NCBI RefSeq assembly: GCF_016907695.1
Contig: NZ_JAFBCK010000001.1
Span: 6,064,001 to 6,128,000, forward strand
From: Actinokineospora baliensis
GTDB lineage: Bacteria > Actinomycetota > Actinomycetes > Mycobacteriales > Pseudonocardiaceae
Length of the DNA stretch: 64,000 bases
Direction of reading: 5' to 3'
Part shown: piece after piece, positions 42,663 to 51,269 of the stretch
Layout of the letters: each line of letters opens with the position of its first letter
Numbering within the stretch: the first letter of the stretch is position 1
Position numbers and translations under genes: made by a program
Notes under the pieces: model-generated
Databases searched by the model: none
Told to the model about the DNA's origin: nothing
Seen by the model: the letters and a program-made list of their open reading frames with translations, nothing else

Positions 42663-45518
42663 TCAGCCGCCAGGCGGCGGCGTCAAGTACCCGTTCACGT
42701 GCAGCGACACCGCGCGGATCGCACCGGCGTCACCGCCCGCGGCGTCCACCACCTTGTACGTCCACACGCCGTCCGCCACCACGGCCGCGAAGCCGCTCAG
42801 TGCCGTGACCGGTCGCCACGAGCCGGTGAACGGGGCGTTCGCCGACGTCACCGTTGAGAAGGCCGCGGTGGCAGCGTCGGTGAAGACGACCTGGCAGAAG
42901 TTGTTTCCGCCGCCGCCGCTGCGGGTGTGCAGGGTGGCAACCGCGCCGTTGGGGGCGGTCAGGGTGCCGACGAGGTCACCGACGAAGGTGTGGTCCAGGC
43001 CGACGGTGGTCGCGCCGGTCGCGGTGCTGCAGGTGGCGCCGTCGACCGAGAACGTGACCTTGGAGGCCCGGCCGACGCCGCTCACCGGGATCGACACGCT
43101 GGCGCCGAGCGGGTTGTTGTCGGGGATCGCCACCGGTGCGCCGGAGTACGCGAAGTCCCGCACCACCGGTGAGGGGCGCCCCACCGGGAAGCTGAAGGAC
43201 GCGCGGGTCGGCGACGCCGAGGCCGCGAAGGTCACCCGGGCGTCGAGGACGACCGGGGTTCCCACGGGGTGGCTCAGCGGGACGACCACGGTGAAGGTAC
43301 GGGTGACTGTCTGTCCCTTCTGGACGGTCCCATAGCCCTGCGAACGCGGCGTCACGGTGGTGTTCGCGGTCGGGGAGGTCAGCACGACGCTGGTGGAGAC
43401 CGCGTCGGCGTCGCCGGTGTTGGCTACCGGGAGGGTGACCGAGACCGTGTCGCCCGGGTCGACCAGGCCGCCGCCGTCGGTGGGGGCGATGGTCGGGTTC
43501 TGCGCCAGCGCGCGGGGTTGCGGGCTGGCGCCGGTGTAGGCCAGGACCCGGTCGGCGAGGATGATGCCCGCGCCGGTGCGGCTGTCGAAGCCCGCCGGGC
43601 CGAGGTCGAGCGCGGTGTTGACCAGCGCCTCCCTGACCTCCGCCTGGGCGATGCCCGGGTTGCCGGAGAGCACGAGGGCGGCGATCGCGGCGGCGTGCGG
43701 GGCGGCCGCGGAGGTGCCGAAGAACGGGTCGAAGCCGTCGACGCTGGTGAGCACGCCGTCGGCGGCGGTGATGTCGGGCTTGGCGCGCACCTCGCCGCCG
43801 GTGGCGCTGACGTTGCCCGGGGTGATCGGGGTGCCGTCGGCGTTGTAGAAGACCCGGCGGGGGCCGTCGGAGGAGAAGCGCTCCAGCGCGGAGGTCGCGC
43901 TGAACGAGCCCGGGTACGGGCCGCGCGGGTTGGCCGGGTCACCCGGCTCCAGGTCGAACGGCAGCGGACCGGCCGCGGGCGCGGCGGCGACGCTGAAGGC
44001 GCGCTTGGCCGCGGAGTGGCCGACGGTCACACCGGGGGTGTTGAACGCCTTGAGGCCGTCGGCGGAGTCGGTGAAGCGGCCGCGCAGCGCCGAGAGCGAC
44101 AGGTACCGGTTCTCGCCGTAGAACTTCACCACCGCCAGCCGCAGGCCGGTGCCGCCGAAGGTCGGCGTCTGCAGGATCTCGTACGGGTCCTGCTCACCGT
44201 CCTGCACGTCCTGGCTGAAGGTGACCACGTTGCCGTTGCGGTCGAACAGGTACAGGTCGTAGTCGTTGGCGGAGGCGCCCAGCGGGTCCGACCAGTGCAG
44301 CGTCACCGGCACCTGCGCCGAGGAGGCGTTGGAGATCGGCTGGAACACCTGCGTGGTGGCCGTGGGGTCCCAGTCGTGCGCGGTTCCGGCGAACTTGCCG
44401 ACGATGCGGCCGGAGTCGCGGAAGTCGCCCTCCCAGTGCCCCGCGGTGCCATCGGCGACGTTGCCCTCGTTGCCCGCGGAGGAGAAGTACAGCGCGCCGT
44501 CGGCGGTGACGTCGTTGACCGCGCGGGCGATCAGGCCGTCCTGGAACGGCGACTCGACGAAGTAGAGCACGTCGTCGACGATGATGTCGCAGTGCAGTTG
44601 CGCGCGCAGCGCGCGGATGTTGTCGGCGAAGCTGGCCTCGCTGTTGAACGCCGACGCGAAGCCGAGCGCGGCGCCGGGTGCGAGGTCGTGCAGGATCTCC
44701 AGCATCGCGGTGCCCTCGTCGCCCTCGCCCTCCTGGGTGGGCAGCACGTCGACGGCGGGCAGTTCACCGGCGGCCTGCGAGGCGGCGAGCGAGTCGACGC
44801 CGTCGGACAGCGCGCAGATCTTCACCCCGACGCCGGTGACCCCGTACTCGGCGCGGGCGGTGTCGGCGTTGTGCGCGCGGTCGCCCTCGCTGGTGACCAA
44901 CGCGGCGGTGCCGCGCTGCTCGATGGCCGACTGGACGGCCGCGGCGACCCTGGCTTCCTTCTGCTCCTTGGTTTCCTGCCGCGCGGGGGTCTTGCTCGAC
45001 TTGGCGGACGCGGTGATCGCGCCGCTGGCCGCGGCGACCTTGCGCACGTCGGCGCGGCCGGAGATGCCGGTGAGCGCGGCGAAGGGCACGTCCGCCCGGA
45101 TCTCCCCCAGGTCGGTGGACACCGCGCGGATGCCAGCGCCCGACTTGGTCAACGCGCCGAGCAGGTCGTCGCTGACCTTCTCCACGCTGATGTCGACCAG
45201 CACGCTGCCACTGGCCGAGAGCTTGACCCCGCTGCGCAACTGCGGGAGCGCGGCCGCCGCGGCGCGGTCGGTGCGCAGCCGTTGTTCCACGGCGAGCTTG
45301 CTGTCCAATTTGGACTCGGCCTTGGTCTGGTTCTGCTTGAGCCGCTGCAGGGCGGCGATCTGGCGGGACGCGGTGTCCTGCACGGCGGTGTGGCCTGCGG
45401 GCAGGGGTTGCGCCGAGGCGGGCGCGGTCATGCCCGCGATCAGCGCGAGCGCCGACATCCCCGCGATCAGGCCGTTCGAGGCGCGTTTGGATAAGAACGA
45501 GCGATCGGACGTACGCAC
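42663..45518 (-). CDS. Secreted subtilisin/sedolisin-like serine protease with P-like domain
   Basis: 951 residues with a signal peptide (hydrophobic core 18-33, cleavage likely after ASAQ near 37). The aspartate is in ICALSDGVDS (D239) and the nucleophile in FFGTSAAAPHAAA (S603), with oxyanion Asn in SSAGN (N350). Where subtilisins have HGTHVA, this protein has GDEGTAMLEI (E268), so the catalytic histidine is absent and a glutamate sits there, as in sedolisin-type triads. A C-terminal domain (about 830-945, LDHTFVGDLVGTLTAPNG...SWRPVTAL) resembles the proprotein-convertase P domain. CARDB-like repeats precede it. GTG start at 45518. Likely a secreted peptidase; activity depends on the Glu variant. 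Confidence 0.85.
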   Translation of the reverse strand: MRTSDRSFLSKRASNGLIAGMSALALIAGMTAPASAQPLPAGHTAVQDTASRQIAALQRLKQNQTKAESKLDSKLAVEQRLRTDRAAAAALPQLRSGVKLSASGSVLVDISVEKVSDDLLGALTKSGAGIRAVSTDLGEIRADVPFAALTGISGRADVRKVAAASGAITASAKSSKTPARQETKEQKEARVAAAVQSAIEQRGTAALVTSEGDRAHNADTARAEYGVTGVGVKICALSDGVDSLAASQAAGELPAVDVLPTQEGEGDEGTAMLEILHDLAPGAALGFASAFNSEASFADNIRALRAQLHCDIIVDDVLYFVESPFQDGLIARAVNDVTADGALYFSSAGNEGNVADGTAGHWEGDFRDSGRIVGKFAGTAHDWDPTATTQVFQPISNASSAQVPVTLHWSDPLGASANDYDLYLFDRNGNVVTFSQDVQDGEQDPYEILQTPTFGGTGLRLAVVKFYGENRYLSLSALRGRFTDSADGLKAFNTPGVTVGHSAAKRAFSVAAAPAAGPLPFDLEPGDPANPRGPYPGSFSATSALERFSSDGPRRVFYNADGTPITPGNVSATGGEVRAKPDITAADGVLTSVDGFDPFFGTSAAAPHAAAIAALVLSGNPGIAQAEVREALVNTALDLGPAGFDSRTGAGIILADRVLAYTGASPQPRALAQNPTIAPTDGGGLVDPGDTVSVTLPVANTGDADAVSTSVVLTSPTANTTVTPRSQGYGTVQKGQTVTRTFTVVVPLSHPVGTPVVLDARVTFAASASPTRASFSFPVGRPSPVVRDFAYSGAPVAIPDNNPLGASVSIPVSGVGRASKVTFSVDGATCSTATGATTVGLDHTFVGDLVGTLTAPNGAVATLHTRSGGGGNNFCQVVFTDAATAAFSTVTSANAPFTGSWRPVTALSGFAAVVADGVWTYKVVDAAGGDAGAIRAVSLHVNGYLTPPPGG

Positions 45519-45564
45519 GGGTCCTCCCCCGCTAGTGCGTGCCCCGACCCACGCCGCCCATCGC

Positions 45565-45600
45565 CGGGAGTGCTCCCGACCAGGTGAACGTATGGTTCAC
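45565..45600. promoter_or_regulatory. Inverted repeats upstream of the S8 protease
   Basis: CGGGAG-TG-CTCCCG (45565-45578) is a perfect 6-2-6 palindrome and GTGAAC-GTATG-GTTCAC (45584-45600) a perfect 6-5-6 inverted repeat, both within 85 bp of the protease start. They are candidate operators; the second has the geometry of a dimeric regulator site. Confidence 0.45.
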
Positions 45601-45666
45601 ACCAACGAGGTGACATCTACCGTTCGAGTGATAGTCACCGTCCAGTTGTAACGCTCGGTATTTTTC

Positions 45667-47220
45667 TCACAGCACCGAAAGGTCCGACCAGAACTGTCCG
45701 GTCCGGCCGGACAGCGCCTCGAGCAGACTCGCCGCCTGGCCGTCGGCGAGCGAGGCGGCGAAGTCGATGACCGCCCGCCCCCTGGCCAGCGCGAGCACCG
45801 TCGCGGCGCCGTCCGGCCACTCCCCCGTCGCGCCGACCAGCGCCCCCGGGTCGTCCTGGGCCAACCGCCCGTACTCCACGCGCGCCAACTCGACGAGGTC
45901 GTGCAGCCTGCGCGGCAACCGGTCGGCCTCGTAGCGGTCGCCGAGCCACTGCTCCAGCGCCTCAACCAACTTGGTCAGCAACCGCGCTTGGCCGCGCTGG
46001 TGCAGCGCCAGGTCCGGGCGCAACAGCACGAACCGGCGGTGCACGAACTTGAGCACCTGCACCTCGTGCCACTGCTGGGGACCGAGCAGCACGTGCCCGG
46101 AGCGGGTCGGCGGGTCGGCGACCACGTGCACACCGGCGACCAGCCGCGCGGTCCACCCGGAGGAGAACCGGCCGAACGCCTGCTCGGCGGCCACGGACCC
46201 GTCGAACGGCATGGACAGCAGGTCGTCGACCAGTTCCGCGCGCACCCGCGACACCGCCGCGCCGAACGCGTCGTCGTCGACCACCCAGGAGTCGCGGGCG
46301 TGCAAGCGCCTGCGCAGCCGCTCCAGCGACTGTCCCGGGCGGCGGCTGGCGTCCAACTCGTCGGCGTCGAGCTTGGCGAACTCGGCGCGGTCGGCCTCCC
46401 ACTGGCCGAGCTCGGCCGAGACCGGGGCGTGCTGCAGGACGCCGATGCGGTGGAAGTCCTCGAGGTCGTGGATCGCGTAGGCGATGTCGTCGGCGTTGTC
46501 CATCACGGACGCCTCGACCGTCTGCTGCCACGGCGGCACCAGCCCGTCGAACACCGCGCGCGCCTCCCGCAGGTCGTCGAGTTCGGTGACGTACGCGGAG
46601 AACTTGCTCGACCCGGTCCCCGGCGCGTCGGGCGGCTCGGCGGCGCCGCGCGGCGGATCGGCCATCCGACTGGGGTGCTCGGCGGGGTGCGAAAGCCTGG
46701 TCCACGGGTATTTCAGCGTCGCGGCCCGCACGGCGGCCGTCAGGTCCAACCCGGCGGCCGCGGGCCCCCTGGTGTCGGTGGTGGTGATGATCCGGAAGCT
46801 CTGCGCGTTGCCCTCGAACCCGTCCGGCAGGCCGAACCGGTGCCGGGCGAGCCGGTCGAGCACCTGCTCCCCGAGGTGGCCGAACGGCGGGTGCCCCAGG
46901 TCGTGCGCGAGCGCGGCCGCCTCGACCACATCGGGGTCGCACCCGCCGAGCTGGTCGATCAGATCGGCGGCCCCGGGGTCGGCGGTCAACCGCTCGGCGA
47001 TCGCCCTGGCGATCTGCGCGACCTTCAAGCTGTGCGTCAGCCGGTTGTGCAGCACCCCCGACCCACCCGCGCTGACAACCTGGGTGACCCCGCCGAGCCG
47101 CGCGAAGAACGGCGAGGCCACGATCCGGTCCCGGTCGGCGCGAAAGGGGTTGGCGGTCAGATCCCCGCCCCCACTGACCCCGTCTCGCCGCGCGACCCGC
47201 CGCTGGTGAAGATCGGACAT
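45667..47220 (-). CDS. dgt: Deoxyguanosinetriphosphate triphosphohydrolase-like protein
   Basis: 517-residue HD-domain phosphohydrolase. The metal-binding residues are in RLTHSLKV (near 65, H...D pattern), AAALAHDLGHPPFGHLGE (near 106-123) and DNADDIAYAIHDLEDFH (near 243-260), the arrangement of bacterial dGTPases that release triphosphate from dNTPs. In actinobacteria this gene often adjoins dnaG; here it does not within view. ATG 47220 yields MSDLHQRR and a normal length. A 62-codon frame just upstream (47231-47419) may be co-transcribed. Confidence 0.92.
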   Translation of the reverse strand: MSDLHQRRVARRDGVSGGGDLTANPFRADRDRIVASPFFARLGGVTQVVSAGGSGVLHNRLTHSLKVAQIARAIAERLTADPGAADLIDQLGGCDPDVVEAAALAHDLGHPPFGHLGEQVLDRLARHRFGLPDGFEGNAQSFRIITTTDTRGPAAAGLDLTAAVRAATLKYPWTRLSHPAEHPSRMADPPRGAAEPPDAPGTGSSKFSAYVTELDDLREARAVFDGLVPPWQQTVEASVMDNADDIAYAIHDLEDFHRIGVLQHAPVSAELGQWEADRAEFAKLDADELDASRRPGQSLERLRRRLHARDSWVVDDDAFGAAVSRVRAELVDDLLSMPFDGSVAAEQAFGRFSSGWTARLVAGVHVVADPPTRSGHVLLGPQQWHEVQVLKFVHRRFVLLRPDLALHQRGQARLLTKLVEALEQWLGDRYEADRLPRRLHDLVELARVEYGRLAQDDPGALVGATGEWPDGAATVLALARGRAVIDFAASLADGQAASLLEALSGRTGQFWSDLSVL

Positions 47221-47230
47221 GCCCCCGAGC

Positions 47231-47419
47231 CTAGGCCACCCCGCCGACGATCCCCGCCCGCCGCACCCACTGGACAGCACTCGCGAGGCCCACGATCACG
47301 CCCCCCACCAGCACAAACCCGCCCCAGCCCTGCCACAACGCCCCGCAACGCCCCCGCAACGCCCCCACGACGGCCCCCACCCAGACCCCACCCCATCCCG
47401 GGGGATCCCCCACGACCAT
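47231..47419 (-). CDS. Possible small membrane protein upstream of dgt
   Basis: 62-codon frame on the dgt strand ending 11 bases before dgt. It encodes a Gly/Trp-rich protein with one or two hydrophobic helices (GGFVLVGGVIVGLASAVQWV). ATG 47419 has no good ribosome-binding site and lies inside a segment that also recurs at other repeat loci, so it may be fortuitous. The position argues for, and the lack of a known family against, a real gene. Confidence 0.4.
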   Translation of the reverse strand: MVVGDPPGWGGVWVGAVVGALRGRCGALWQGWGGFVLVGGVIVGLASAVQWVRRAGIVGGVA

Positions 47420-47535
47420 TCTACCGGCGGGGAGTGACAGACGATCTTGGTTGACGGGGCGGGGAGGGGCTTCTGTGGATAACTCGGGTCGCTGAACCGG
47501 GTGATGTTTGGGCGGGAGCGGCAACGGCCCTGGCC
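47405..47535. repeat. GGGATCCCCC / DnaA-box-like repeat segment (copy E1)
   Basis: Contains GGGGGATCCCCC...CCATTCTACC, then GACAGACGATCTTG, TGTGGATAA (47474-47482, the reverse of the DnaA box TTATCCACA), GTCGCTGAACCGGGTGA and GGCAACGGC. The same blocks in the same order recur at about 51940-52050, and its left part at about 42495-42590. The function is unknown. Confidence 0.55.
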
Positions 47536-47634
47536 TGGGCAGAGGTCGCCGAGCAGGCGACCGCGAGCGGCACCGAGCCGGTTGGTCGACCACGGCCAGC
47601 GGCGGCGACCGATGAGATGTTGGGAAGGAGCGCC

Positions 47635-48753
47635 GTGCGCAGGGCGGATGTCGTGGTGGTCGGCGGTGGGCCCGCGGGGTGGGCGATCGCCGATGCTTGT
47701 GGGCGGGCGGGGTTGGGGGTGGTGGTGATCGCACCGGGCGGCAAGCGGGTCTGGGCGGCCACGTTCGGGGTGTGGGCCGATCAACTCCCGGGGCGGTTCC
47801 CGGGGTTCGCCAGCGCCAGGGTGTTGGGGAACGGGCGGGAGTTGGGGCGCGAGTACGTCGTGCTGGACAACGCGGCGGTGTGCGCCGAGCTGTGGGCCGG
47901 GCCCGCCGAAGCGCTGGACGACGAGGTGGTGGAAGCGCGGTTCGGGCGCCGGGGCGCGACGCTGTTGTTGGGGTCTGGGCGGCGGGTGGCGTGCGCGGTG
48001 GTGGTCGACGCGAGTGGGCCGCGGCGGGTGGTGTCGGGTGGGCCGCCGCGCGGGGTGCGCGTGGAGCAGACGGCCTATGGGGTTGTGGTTCCTTCGGCCG
48101 CCGCCGACGGGATTGTCCGATCGGGTGACGCGATCTTGATGGGGTGGGACCGCCCGCCGACCTTCTTGTACGCCGTCGGGGTGTCGTCCGACCGGGTGTT
48201 GCTGGAGGAGACGTCACTGGCGGCCAGACCCGGGGTCGGGTGGGACGTCCTGCGGCGACGACTGCACCAGCGGCTCGAGAACGAGCCCGCCGCGCTGGCG
48301 GTCGAACGGGTGCGGTTCCCGGTGGACCTGCCCGCGACGCCGTTGTGGCACCGGGGTTCGGTTCCGTTCGGCGCCGCGGCGGGGATGGTGCACCCGGCGA
48401 CCGGCTACAGCGTGGGTGACGCGCTGGCGCTCGCACCGGTCGTGGCCGACGCGATCGGCGACGCGTGGCCCCGGGGCCCGGTCGCGGCGGCCGCAGCCGG
48501 GCGGGCGGCGGTGTGGTCCGCACGGGCTCGGGTCGTGCACGCGATGCGGCTGCACGGATTGCGCGCTCTGCTCACCCTCCCCCCGGACCGCCTGCCCGAG
48601 TTCTTCGACGCCTTCTTCGCACTGCCGCCCGACCTGCGGAAGGCGTACCTGAGCGGCCGGGAGGACGTCGCCGGGACGGCCGGGGCGATGGCGGCCGTGT
48701 TCCGCACGACCCGGTGGGAGATTCGCCGGAAATTGGTCCTATCGCGGTATTGA
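47635..48753 (+). CDS. crtY: Lycopene cyclase-family FAD protein
   Basis: About 372 residues. FAD-binding VVVVGGGPAGWAIADACG at the N-terminus, then FGVWADQL (matching the cyclase FGVWxDEL...), AAGMVHPATGYSVGDALALAP (near 245) and the C-terminal FFDAFFALPPDLRKAYLSGR block, all typical of bacterial CrtY-type lycopene cyclases, which form the beta-ionone rings of carotenoids. GTG 47635 is chosen because GGGAAGGAG lies just upstream; ATG 47617 is an alternative. No other carotenoid gene is within view. It may serve an unlinked pathway, or retinal/xanthophyll-like chemistry. Confidence 0.82.
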   Translation: MRRADVVVVGGGPAGWAIADACGRAGLGVVVIAPGGKRVWAATFGVWADQLPGRFPGFASARVLGNGRELGREYVVLDNAAVCAELWAGPAEALDDEVVEARFGRRGATLLLGSGRRVACAVVVDASGPRRVVSGGPPRGVRVEQTAYGVVVPSAAADGIVRSGDAILMGWDRPPTFLYAVGVSSDRVLLEETSLAARPGVGWDVLRRRLHQRLENEPAALAVERVRFPVDLPATPLWHRGSVPFGAAAGMVHPATGYSVGDALALAPVVADAIGDAWPRGPVAAAAAGRAAVWSARARVVHAMRLHGLRALLTLPPDRLPEFFDAFFALPPDLRKAYLSGREDVAGTAGAMAAVFRTTRWEIRRKLVLSRY

Positions 48754-48813
48754 CTACCCGGATGACCGCCGCTCGGCCGGGTTTCATTCTTCCGGGTACA
48801 GCTGGGTGAACAG

Positions 48814-50547
48814 ATGGTGACCAACTATCCCCTGAGCTGGTGGGCCAGGCACGATGTCAGGGTGACCGTCGCGCCGGACGTCAGGTTCGCCTTCCAGCCG
48901 CTGCTCAGCACCCGTACCGGTGAGCCGATAGCCGTCGAGGCCCTGGCCCGACCGCGCACCGGGAACGTCTACGACCTGCTCCGCGCCGCGGGCAAGGCGG
49001 GCAGGCTGGTGCAGACCGACATCTCACTGGCCAGCCGGGCCGTGCTCGCCAGCGTGCGGCAAGACCCGCCACTGCCGCTGCACGTCAACATCGTCGCCGC
49101 CACCGCGACCGCGCCGCAGGAGCTGCTGCGGTTCCTGCGGCCCTCGCTCAGCCAGACCGGGCGCAAGCCGCGCGACATCGTCCTGGAGGTCACGCCGCCG
49201 TTCAGCCGGGTGCACCGGGCTGAACTGATCCGCGGGCTCGCGGTGCTGCGCGAAGCCGGGTACGGGATCGCGTTCGACTCCCTCGGCGACGGCGACCTGC
49301 CGCTGTCGCTGCTCACCGACGTCGGACCGGACCTGATCAAGCTCGACGCGCACCTGGTCGCCGGGTTGCCCGACGACGCCGCGTGCCTGGCGGTGGTCGA
49401 GTGCCTGGCGCAGTACTGCACCCGCACCGGCACCCGGCTCGCCGCGGTGGGCGTGGAGTCCGAGGAGCAGCTAATGTGCCTCAACCGCGTGGGGGTGCGG
49501 TTGGCGCAGGGGAACCTGCTCGCCGGGGCGAGCCAGGAGGGCGGGATCGCGCTCCCGCTGCCCCGGCCGGTCGCCGAGATCATCGAGTTGAACGCGACCA
49601 CCGGCGCCGCGCCGATCCCGGTGGTGTCGGACTACCTGCGGCCCGCGACCACGATGGCGCAGGACGCGATCGCCGAGGAGGTCCGCGACACCTTCGCCGA
49701 GAGCCCCACGATCAGCGGGATCGTGCTGGTCGACGCGGAGGGCAGGCCGGTGAGCACGTTGCCGCGCAGCCGGTTCCTGCTCGCGGTCACCGGGATGTAC
49801 GGGCACGCGCTCAACGCCAAGAAGCCCGCGGTGCGCCACGGCGACATCCCGCGCACCATCCGCGCCGACGCGACCTGCCTGCAGTTGCTGGACCTGGTCG
49901 GTGACACCGACTGGGACCGGCACGGCGACGAGGTCGTCGTGGTCGACGCCGACCGGGTGTGCATCGGCGTCGTCCGGCTCTCCGAGGTCGTGCGCGGCGT
50001 CGCCGAGGCCAAGATCGAGCAGGCCGCCGCGCTCAACCCGCTGACCCGCCTGCCCGGCAGCGACGTCGTCGACCGCGACATCGACCGCCGCATCCACAAC
50101 GCCGAGATGTTCGTCGTGGCCTGGCTCGACGTCGACTCGTTCAAGCTGGTCAACGACACCGTCGGCTTCGCGGCGGGCGACGACCTGATCCGCCACATCG
50201 GCCGCGAGCTCGCCGACGCCGAACGCGACCTGCCCAGCACCAGGGTGGCCCACGTCGGCGGCGACGACTTCCTGGTGGTCACCGACCTCGACGAGATCAC
50301 CGCGCTCGCCGCCCGGCTGGTCGACCGCCAGTGGACCACCGAGGGCATGAGCGTCAGCGTCTCGCTCGCCTCGCTGGTCTGCGCCGTCGGCTCGGTCCAC
50401 TCCTACCGCGAGGCCTCGCGCCTGCTGGCCCCCTTGAAGAAGCGGGCCAAGTCGGTCCCCGGCTCCAGCTGGGTCCTCGGCCGCCCCGGCAGCGACCGGG
50501 TCGAGGTCCTGCGCGGTTCCCGACCAGCGCACGCCAGGGTCAGCTGA
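48814..50547 (+). CDS. EAL-CBS-GGDEF domain protein
   Basis: 577-residue soluble cyclic-di-GMP protein. An EAL domain (about 20-250) with EALAR in place of EVLxR/EAL metal residues, DSLGDGDLPLSLL where active enzymes have DDFGxGYSSL, and DLIKLDAHLV. A CBS pair (about 260-390) is followed by a GGDEF domain (about 400-560) whose signature is VGGDDFLV (GGDDF). The EAL part looks partly degenerate and may bind rather than cleave c-di-GMP, while GGDDF could still be active. Start ATG 48814 follows GGGTG; GTG 48862 is possible. No membrane segment is present. Confidence 0.88.
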   Translation: MVTNYPLSWWARHDVRVTVAPDVRFAFQPLLSTRTGEPIAVEALARPRTGNVYDLLRAAGKAGRLVQTDISLASRAVLASVRQDPPLPLHVNIVAATATAPQELLRFLRPSLSQTGRKPRDIVLEVTPPFSRVHRAELIRGLAVLREAGYGIAFDSLGDGDLPLSLLTDVGPDLIKLDAHLVAGLPDDAACLAVVECLAQYCTRTGTRLAAVGVESEEQLMCLNRVGVRLAQGNLLAGASQEGGIALPLPRPVAEIIELNATTGAAPIPVVSDYLRPATTMAQDAIAEEVRDTFAESPTISGIVLVDAEGRPVSTLPRSRFLLAVTGMYGHALNAKKPAVRHGDIPRTIRADATCLQLLDLVGDTDWDRHGDEVVVVDADRVCIGVVRLSEVVRGVAEAKIEQAAALNPLTRLPGSDVVDRDIDRRIHNAEMFVVAWLDVDSFKLVNDTVGFAAGDDLIRHIGRELADAERDLPSTRVAHVGGDDFLVVTDLDEITALAARLVDRQWTTEGMSVSVSLASLVCAVGSVHSYREASRLLAPLKKRAKSVPGSSWVLGRPGSDRVEVLRGSRPAHARVS

Positions 50548-50621
50548 GGTCCTAAGTGGACTCCGGTGCCACTTCGCCGCCCGGTAGGATGGGGCGCGGC
50601 GGGGGAAACGGAGACACCGAC

Positions 50622-51200
50622 ATGCGACTTCCCGACACGGCGCACACCGACCGGCCGTGGCGCATCCACGAGATCGCCCCCGACTTCCACCTCGAGGACG
50701 TCTGGGCACTACCCACCCCCGGCACCACCGACGACTTCCCCCGCCTGGTGCGCCTCGCCGCCAACCGCGACTCCGCCGACACCCCGTCGCGCGCGGCCCG
50801 CGCGCTGGTCGCGATCCGCCGCACCCTGGGCACGTGGTTCGGTTGGGACACCCCGGACTCCGGCGTCGGCACCCGGGTAGCGACCCTGCGGGACCGACTG
50901 CCCGCCGACCTGCTGGCCGCACCAGCGGGACCCGCGTTCCCCAACCGCCCCTTCACCCCCGTCTACTTGACCGACACCGAATGGGCGGCCGAGATCGCCA
51001 ACCGAACGGTCCACGCCGTCATGCACCTGTCCTGGGTCCCCGACGCCGCAGGCGGCTACCGAGGCCAGATGGCCGTCCTGGTCAAACCCAACGGCACCCT
51101 CGGCAAGGCCTACATGAAAGCCATCACCCCCTTCCGCCACCTGATCGTCTACCCACCCCTGATCCGCCACTTCGGCCAGGCCTGGCAGTCCCAGCCCTAG
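50622..51200 (+). CDS. DUF2867-like protein
   Basis: 192 residues, soluble. DVWALPTPGTTDDFPRLVRLA near the N-terminus and SWVPDAAGGYRGQMAVLVKPNGTLGKAYMKAITPFRHLIVYP in the C-terminal half resemble the DUF2867 group, whose members are often fused to or beside NAD-binding proteins and whose function is unknown. ATG 50622 follows GGAGA at correct spacing. It is followed by repeat locus D, whose hairpins are oriented as if transcribed from this gene's direction. Confidence 0.72.
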   Translation: MRLPDTAHTDRPWRIHEIAPDFHLEDVWALPTPGTTDDFPRLVRLAANRDSADTPSRAARALVAIRRTLGTWFGWDTPDSGVGTRVATLRDRLPADLLAAPAGPAFPNRPFTPVYLTDTEWAAEIANRTVHAVMHLSWVPDAAGGYRGQMAVLVKPNGTLGKAYMKAITPFRHLIVYPPLIRHFGQAWQSQP

Positions 51201-51238
51201 CCCAAGCCCAACCCGCCGAGTCAGCCCCGCCAGCCCGA

Positions 51239-51254
51239 CCACTGGACACTCGGA
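51239..51254 (+). repeat. 16-mer repeat upstream of D1
   Basis: CCACTGGACACTCGGA, exactly 15 bp before hairpin D1. The intervening bases end in GGTGCCATC, similar to the spacer at other loci. Confidence 0.85.
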
Positions 51255-51269
51255 CCTTCCGGTGCCATC

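Noticed and set aside
42346..43335. Open + strand frame running from locus C into the protease 3' end
   Set aside because: It translates low-complexity, repeat-derived sequence and then the antisense of the S8 gene; no start signal or family.
43269..45494. 741-codon frame antisense to the S8 protease
   Set aside because: A shadow frame of the protease: Gly/Val/Arg/Ala-rich with no motifs, while the minus strand shows clear protease blocks.
47474..47482. Chromosomal origin of replication
   Set aside because: Only single DnaA-box-like nonamers, no AT-rich unwinding region, and no dnaA, dnaN or gyrase genes nearby.
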